Source: Acanthaster planci (taxonomy: Eukaryota > Echinodermata > Asteroidea > Valvatida > Acanthasteridae). Taken from it: DNA of 47,610 nucleotides. Position 1 is the stretch's first letter; every line of letters starts with the position of its first letter. The stretch is taken from NCBI RefSeq assembly GCF_001949145.1, contig NW_019091356.1, positions 1,845,833-1,893,442 of the forward strand, in the 5' to 3' direction. Positions 42,401 to 47,610 of this stretch are shown piece after piece. Both the position numbers and the translations under genes were made by a program. The notes below the pieces were generated by a model. It was not told the DNA's origin. It was given only the letters and a program-made list of their open reading frames with translations, and ran no database searches.

Positions 42401-45400
42401 AATAACTGAACATAACTGAAGATCATCAAATTTACCAGTGTCCCGGATCTTTCTCTTTCTTTCTTCCTTTCTCTGGGCGTACAGCAACAAACAACGCACA
42501 AGCCCCAATAACATCACAGTGTATTGAGGCGACCTTGGACAATGTATGACTCAACAATACTTGTACGTAGTTCAGTGAAATGTCATTTTTGCAAAATTTG
42601 ATACTTCGTCCGAATTAAATCGGTCTGAATGAGAGATCCACGTTTTGTTTTAGAGTGCTTCCCAGTAAAAAAAAAAAAAAAAAGAGCGGGGCTCTTTGAT
42701 AATTTTGGCTTGCAAAGAGTTTTGAGAGCGTGATCTTATTAGTGGTACTCTGATACAGAAATGGATTTGAAAGGACCTCTAATTTTTCCTCAGTCTTTAT
42801 TAAGTTACATCAATTCACGTCTGAGTTAGGAAATGCACTCAGTGTAGTCGGCTTGTTTCTTATGGTCTGACCTTTGATCACAGACAAGGTTTGCAGAAAG
42901 AATTGTTCTGGGTGTTACAATCTTCTTTGTTTCAGGTTTCATATTCCTCCATGGTCATACTCGAACTCACACTCGGAACGAAACACTCAATATTTAGTAG
43001 TTTTTATCTGTACATTCCAAAAGCTGAATACGTATTTGGCTTTTGTTTTTCTGTCTAATGTACTAATTGTGTATGTTTCCTTTTGTTCTTATTTATTTGT
43101 ACGTTTGTAATTATGTATAAATTTACCTTGTAGTTTTGATGTGAGGGATCCTTTGGAAAACAGGTTAAGTTTAACTGAAATGGACCACCCTCGTTAAAGA
43201 TTAAATAAATAAAATAAACTAATACCTGAAGTTAACTCACACTCAACTACACCACTTCCAGTGCTGACTGACCTGGCTGTTACCTGATTATTGGATCAGC
43301 CATTCTTTGTATGGGTTGTGGATGGCATTTCAAGTGAAGGGAGTCGCTGTCCATTGTGTTACAGAAAAGAGCACCTTTGTAAATTGCATGCAACAGCCCA
43401 GTAAGCCCAGCCGCCCTGTGTATTCATGCATTGGCATACAGAATTTAGTGTGAAATATAGCCATGAACAAGGCCAGCCGGGGGCCTGAGTCATATCTGTA
43501 CTTTGTGATGGGGATATGGTTGCATTATATTGAAGAAGTTACAGGCTCAACATGTTGACTGCCGACTGCTAAGAACTGGTATACACGTATAGTCACAGGT
43601 GTACTGGATGGGATCTGCCAATCTGAGTGTACCCATAGGAAATGAAGGCTATTACATGGCATTACCGAAGAACACAGCAAATGCGCTGCTGGCAGTGTGG
43701 AGAGCCTAACCATCAATAAAATGCTCACGTTCAAAGAGACACCTGAATGGTACCTGTTAAATATGCACGCATGATGCGTACAATGCCAGCAAATGGGAAC
43801 GCCGCTTTGAAATTATGCGCGGCAGTCAACTTGTTAAGAAGTACATGTATACTCTTGCTATACCTTCTGCGAGGAAGCCATAAATATAAGGGATAATTAA
43901 TTGGCTGGACTAATCAAGCACCTGTATAGTTGTGGCTGCTCATTTCATGCCTGAGTCAATCCAAATTATTGGATATTCATGAGCCTAGCTACCATTTGAT
44001 TGAATTGAATCTTTGGATATTGGGGGTAGCCCTGGTTCAGTTGTAATAAAAACATGGACAGGTTGTTGGTTGGTGCCAAATTGCCCAGTATTAAAAGAAA
44101 AATCCCCCCCCCATGCAAAAGTCATACTATTGACTTTCACTTGAAGCAAAAGGAACTGGGGGATGGTTTGCTGGAAATTGTAGCTTCATGCTTGTTTGAA
44201 TTGAGGTTTTATATCTCACAAATTGTGTTTAAATTTGTATGAAAGTAAATTTTAAAAATGATAATTGAACCAAACAAAATTTGTGCATGTAGAAATGCTG
44301 AACTGGTACCGTTGGCTGCAAAATTTGTTGATCCTTCCCCACTTATTCATTATGGGCCTGTGGACAAGTTCAACAAACTTTTACACGTTGGCCCTTTTTT
44401 TTTCTTCAGTGACAGTCGAAGAACTTATATTTATACATGTATTCTGCTCCCAATGTGAAACCTGGTCCATCGGGCATTTGAAGTGATGGATGACCTTTTG
44501 GTCCATTGCTGTCACTCTTGGTGAATTTGGTAAATGCTGTGGATTAAAGGGACTTTGACATGAATGTCTAGTGAGGCCTTTTTTTTGTTTTGCTTTTGCA
44601 AATATCTGCACATTCAAATTCCATGGAAATAGTTTGAAACTTTTTTGAAAGTGTACGTGTGTGGGGTAAGAAAAGTTTGAACGTTTATTTTTGTATCCTG
44701 TGCAGACTTTTTGGCCATGTTACAAGGGTTGCTTGTTTGAATTCTACAACTCGACCTGTCTGCCTCTCTGATCAGTTGCTGGGAAAAATTCCATATAAAG
44801 GACACAGCTTGACACCTTGTTTGAAAACCCTATGAGACTGATCTGAACAGTTCTAAGTGTTTTCTTAGGAAATACTTTAATGTTTCACTGCTAAATTGGA
44901 CTTTCAAGTAGGACATTTCATTGCTTTCAGATGACTGTGACATAGGTTACTGTGGAGAAAATTAGTGGCACTCATATGGAATTCTTTCCAAGTACGCCCA
45001 GCTCATCATCAGAGCCTTTATACTCCTCGCATCTCCATATCGTCCCCCGCTGCAGGGTCAGAGAACTGAGCTGAGGGTCAAGCTGCACCCTTGCGATGAT
45101 CCGCCTCAGATGTTCCTTCTGGTTCAGGACCCAGACACCAGCTTGCCCTACATCCAGGAAACCGTCACCCGCGGGGATACCTACACCATCCCAGGTTGGT
45201 CAGGGGAGGTGTCGCGTTAGTCCCCTCCTTGGGCAGTGCATTGTAAGGATCGATGTACTTCCATACGTATCCCCCCCAAAAATAACAGTGTTGTGCTGAT
45301 GTAGATAAGGCTTTAAGAGCTGAGGATAGGTTTACTGTTACTTTGCACGTTGCCACCCAGATGAAACTTGACACAAAATGTTCGACTCTCAGCAACTCCT

Positions 45401-47176
45401 GGTGCACTGTTTACATGTATGTCAGCGTCTGTCACGTGGAGAGAGTTTAAGTGTATAAGACCGTCAGTCTGCCATGTACAGTATATTATCCATCAATAAA
45501 AGAAGGCTGTATAATTCAAAGTTATACATATATTATATGTCTAAAAACCCACAGTGTGTTGAATCTATATAACCCAATTGTGTATTTGTTTTAGGTTTAC
45601 ACTATGACTTCTCATTTCTTGAGCTGGATGTGGCTGTCCAAGTACAGTTTGGCAAAGTCTCAGAAGGCTTGGAAATTGGGGTAAATATGCCAAACATATT
45701 TTTTTTTTTGTTATTTAAGGTTACAATTTTATTTTGAGATTGCAATGTAATGCATGACATTGATCTCTGCATGAAAAGGGTACATGTATAGTCCGTCCTT
45801 TCTGCAAATATTGGGAAAATGTACCGGCTTTTCATTTTTCGGGGGGGGGGAACTCTAGCTCTTACCCTGAGTGGAATGTAGATCTGTTCCAAACATTTTA
45901 GGAGTCTGATGGTGGTTGCGAGGGGCATGCATTCAAATTATCCCCCCCCCTTCTGATTTGTTCCAGAGTAGTAGATAAATAACCCCTTGCTGTGTATGCG
46001 TCTGAAGTCTTAGAAACTTAACTTCCATTCATTTTTATTCATTATTTTGTTCTGCACAGTTGTCTTTGGTGTTTCTAGCTGACGACGCAATGATATTTGA
46101 TGTTCCCATTTTATCTCCGATAGTCATCAAAACACCCCCTTGCTCCACCCAGGGGCCTGGTAGGTCACACCTATTGTCACATTAGGTCCAGGTCAGCATG
46201 AAATGTGCAGCAGTATTGTCTAAAAAGGGAAGGATGATCTCACCAAGGACATTTTTGTCGTTTGATGCTGTCTGTTAAGATCAAAGGTGTAAATTAAGCG
46301 ACTGTCATGATCATATCCAAAACTTGACCAGTTTATTTTACACAGTTGTAGTCTGTGTGGACTTGGGCACAGGAACATGTACATAGATCCATTGTCTGAG
46401 GAGATGTGTTGCCAGTGTGTACATGTACAAGTGCATTTGTAGACACGTACACATTAGGACCCAGTTTTCGTCAGAATGTGCACAAGCTTGTGACACTTTC
46501 ATTAAGTTGCAATATCCTGTCATATAATTGTATCACAATTATGAGGACATCTGTTTATGGTGTGGCTGCATGGTATTCCGCATTACTTGGTCAGGATCAT
46601 TGCTGTTGGAAACTAGTTCAGGCTTTGAACTTTTCACTTACTGACTGGAGAGCCAAGAGCTTTACTGTGTAATTGCTTTATTTGGGATTTTAGGCCAAAG
46701 TGTACAGTGTCAACGAATGCAAGAACTTGTCAGTGGACTCACACCACCCTCTGGTTTCCAGTGTGCCAGGGAGGATGATTGTAAGGGCTTAAGATGTGTG
46801 GGAACCATCGACTTTGGCTTCGTCGTAAGTTAATTTGGTTATTAATAATCAATAAAAGAATTCACCGATGACATCTGTGACAATTATGCATTTATGTGCA
46901 AATGTTTATGTGATGGTTTTGTGATATTGATATTGCATTTATATTGTTGCCATTAAAGTCGGAGTTCACAGGTCATCAAAATGCGTTGCATCTGTGCCAT
47001 ATAGGCATACATGTAATTGAATCGTGTTCTTTTTTTCCGGAAGTCTTATGAAATCACAGCGAAATCAGTACTTGACAGTTGCACGGATCCCATCTCGTAC
47101 AACATTACCATCCAAGATGTGAATGGCGCCCATGTCTGGTTTCATCCGTTCATCCATTCCGAGACTGTGCCTGTGG
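39359..47176 (+). CDS. Gene 4 (partial): divergent paralogue of gene 3, first seven exons
   Basis: This is a gene-level entry. Seven plus-strand exons join in phase: signal peptide (39359-39434), module 1 (42233-42381, 45056-45194, 45595-45680, 46060-46159) and the start of module 2 (46694-46824, 47044-47176). Exon lengths for module 1 are the same as gene 3's (149, 139, 86, 100). Together they encode 271 residues plus one base. The rest of module 2, any module 3, and the stalk and membrane exons lie to the right of the window. By homology it is a secreted or type I membrane protein; its function is unknown. It is transcribed away from gene 3. Confidence 0.88.
39984..40173. mobile_element. 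CATCACAAGTCC-family MITE, copy in gene 4 intron 1
   Basis: The left end gagtccatcacaagtcc is followed by partial internal copies of caagtcc. The middle resembles the 16902 copy (tttgtcattgttcactctgt). The right end is gacttgtgatgggctcgaat. Confidence 0.72.
40157..40270. repeat. Two-copy 59-bp direct tandem repeat
   Basis: gatgggctcgaataca(a/g)cttg ... gatactgtatgcaccgt occurs twice head to tail at 40157-40215 and 40216-40270, nearly identical. It starts within the MITE terminus. Confidence 0.9.
42233..42381 (+). CDS. Gene 4 exon 2: module 1 Cys cassette
   Basis: The exon is 149 nt, phase 1 to 0, acceptor gcctgtag and donor gtatttag. It encodes EATYQPECDTLDEAVRQINQ, then INCTRNAACDGFSCVLPFQ. 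Confidence 0.9.
42382..45055 (+). other. Gene 4 intron 2 (2.7 kb)
   Basis: The intron holds a poly-A run near 42668 and a probable LINE 3' tail (43040-43218). No coding sequence with family similarity. Confidence 0.55.
43040..43218 (+). mobile_element. Probable LINE 3' end (L2/CR1-like tail)
   Basis: A T-rich stretch is followed by ggatcctttggaaaacaggt, an aagtttaactgaaatgga stretch, ccaccctcg, and an aataaataaaataaa tail. This arrangement resembles the 3' UTR and short-repeat tails of L2/CR1-group LINEs. No reverse-transcriptase reading frame remains. Confidence 0.5.
45056..45194 (+). CDS. Gene 4 exon 3: module 1 exon b
   Basis: The exon is 139 nt, phase 0 to 1, acceptor cgctgcag and donor gttggtca. 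It encodes GQRTELRVKLHPCDDPPQMF and ends TRGDTYTIP. It differs from gene 3 exon 3 at only 5 bases. Confidence 0.9.
45595..45680 (+). CDS. Gene 4 exon 4: module 1 exon c
   Basis: The exon is 86 nt, phase 1 to 0, acceptor tgttttag and donor gtaaatat. It encodes LHYDFSFLELDVAVQVQ, then KVSEGLEIG. Confidence 0.88.
46060..46159 (+). CDS. Gene 4 exon 5: module 1 exon d
   Basis: The exon is 100 nt, phase 0 to 1, acceptor ctgcacag and donor gtaggtca. It encodes LSLVFLADDAMIFDVPILSP, then KTPPCSTQGP. Confidence 0.87.
46160..46693 (+). other. Gene 4 intron 5
   Basis: The 534-base intron shows only short acatgtacat tracts (46376 and 46420 regions); nothing else is recognised. Confidence 0.5.
46694..46824 (+). 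CDS. Gene 4 exon 6: module 2 Cys cassette
   Basis: The exon is 131 nt, phase 1 to 0, acceptor attttag and donor gtaagtta. It encodes GQSVQCQRMQELVSGLTPPS, then FQCAREDDCKGLRCVG. Another frame over this exon looks open but does not fit the phases. Confidence 0.88.
47044..47176 (+). CDS. Gene 4 exon 7: module 2 exon b
   Basis: The exon is 133 nt, phase 0 to 1, acceptor ttccggaag and donor gtgagttc. It encodes SYEITAKSVLDSCTDPISYN, then HPFIHSETVPV. It is the last exon in the window; the next would be the counterpart of gene 3 exon 8. Confidence 0.87.
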
Positions 47177-47576
47177 GTGAGTTCATTTGTTCCTCAAAGT
47201 TCGAGATTTCTGCAACTCAACAGACAGTACGTAGATGCCTGGTTATTTTTTATTGTAAATAACATTTGATTTCAGGAACTATTTGGTTTTGCAGTGCGAC
47301 GAGTCTTTGATTGGAACAAAGGTTTTCTTAAGTTGTCTTCAATTTGGATGCCACTTAAAATGGAGGGGGGCATCAGTCATGGCTTTTTTAAAACTGAAAT
47401 CAAGTTTCATTCCCAGATTTCAAGTCAGCATGTTGTAATATGGTTGTAGTTGTGTTGTCTCAGATGTATTCCAAAATTAAGAGGAACATTATATTCCAGG
47501 ATAAAAAAAAAACCAGTGAAGCTGGGTGTCTGTTCTGAGCTTTGCCGGGAAGCATGCATCTTAACATGTGGTAACA

Positions 47577-47610
47577 TGCAGTGTTGTATTCGAGTTCATC
47601 ACAAGTCCTG
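47577..47610. mobile_element. Left end of a CATCACAAGTCC-family MITE, cut by the window edge
   Basis: atgcagtgttgtattcgagt and tcatcacaagtcctg match the left end of the copy at 16902. Confidence 0.55.

Noticed and set aside
46694-46824. Alternative open reading of gene 4 exon 6
   Set aside because: The other frame breaks the four-cysteine cassette and does not join in phase with the neighbouring exons.

Overview
The window is eukaryotic genomic DNA. Its genes are split into short exons (49-213 bases) by GT-AG introns of about 100 bases to 5.9 kb, and the rest is full of interspersed repeats. Frequent acatgtacatgt palindromes, a tRNA-derived SINE and small inverted-repeat transposons suggest a marine invertebrate, most likely a deuterostome (echinoderm or lancelet). 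The sequence does not settle the species. There is one assembly gap (17328-17840). I found no bacterial genes, rRNA genes, CRISPR arrays or intact transposase genes.

All recognised coding sequence belongs to one tandem family of secreted or single-pass membrane proteins that I could not name. Four members were reconstructed exon by exon. Gene 1 (minus strand, exons 131-5517) is partial and runs off the left edge. Gene 2 (minus, 10415-14512) is an internally deleted copy that is probably a pseudogene. Gene 3 (minus, 36353 down to 18976) is complete: 15 coding exons and 563 residues. Gene 4 (plus, 39359 to 47176) is partial and runs off the right edge.

The gene 3 product has a signal peptide, three consecutive extracellular modules, a Pro/Gly/Lys-rich stalk, one transmembrane helix and a 21-residue cytoplasmic tail. 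Each module has six cysteines. It starts with a small cassette C-x(17-25)-C-x(5-6)-C-x-G-[FI]-x-C, followed by a probable beta-rich domain of about 100 residues with one cysteine near its start and one at its end. Each module is built from four exons (called here a, b, c, d) with intron phases 1-0-1-0-1. Whole modules can therefore be duplicated in frame. In module 3, exons c and d are fused.

Gene 2 and gene 3 share exons, introns, promoter and 3' flank, so they are tandem duplicates. Gene 2 has since lost exons 3-4, most of exons 2 and 5, and exons 8-11 with part of 12. It has also lost a usable start and picked up two frameshifts. Genes 3 and 4 are head to head across about 3 kb. That spacer holds a 1.39-kb element with terminal inverted repeats, and a relic of the 3' flank normally found downstream of a minus-strand member. 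This suggests that gene 4 was inverted. Genes 2, 3 and 4 share an upstream GGCGCCCTCTGTTGACCAC-like element that resembles a CTCF site.

The remaining space is introns and flanks carrying a 15-bp minisatellite (4272-4445), two families of palindromic MITE-like elements, a 440-bp repeat pair, a tRNA-derived SINE, a probable LINE tail and an AAAC microsatellite.
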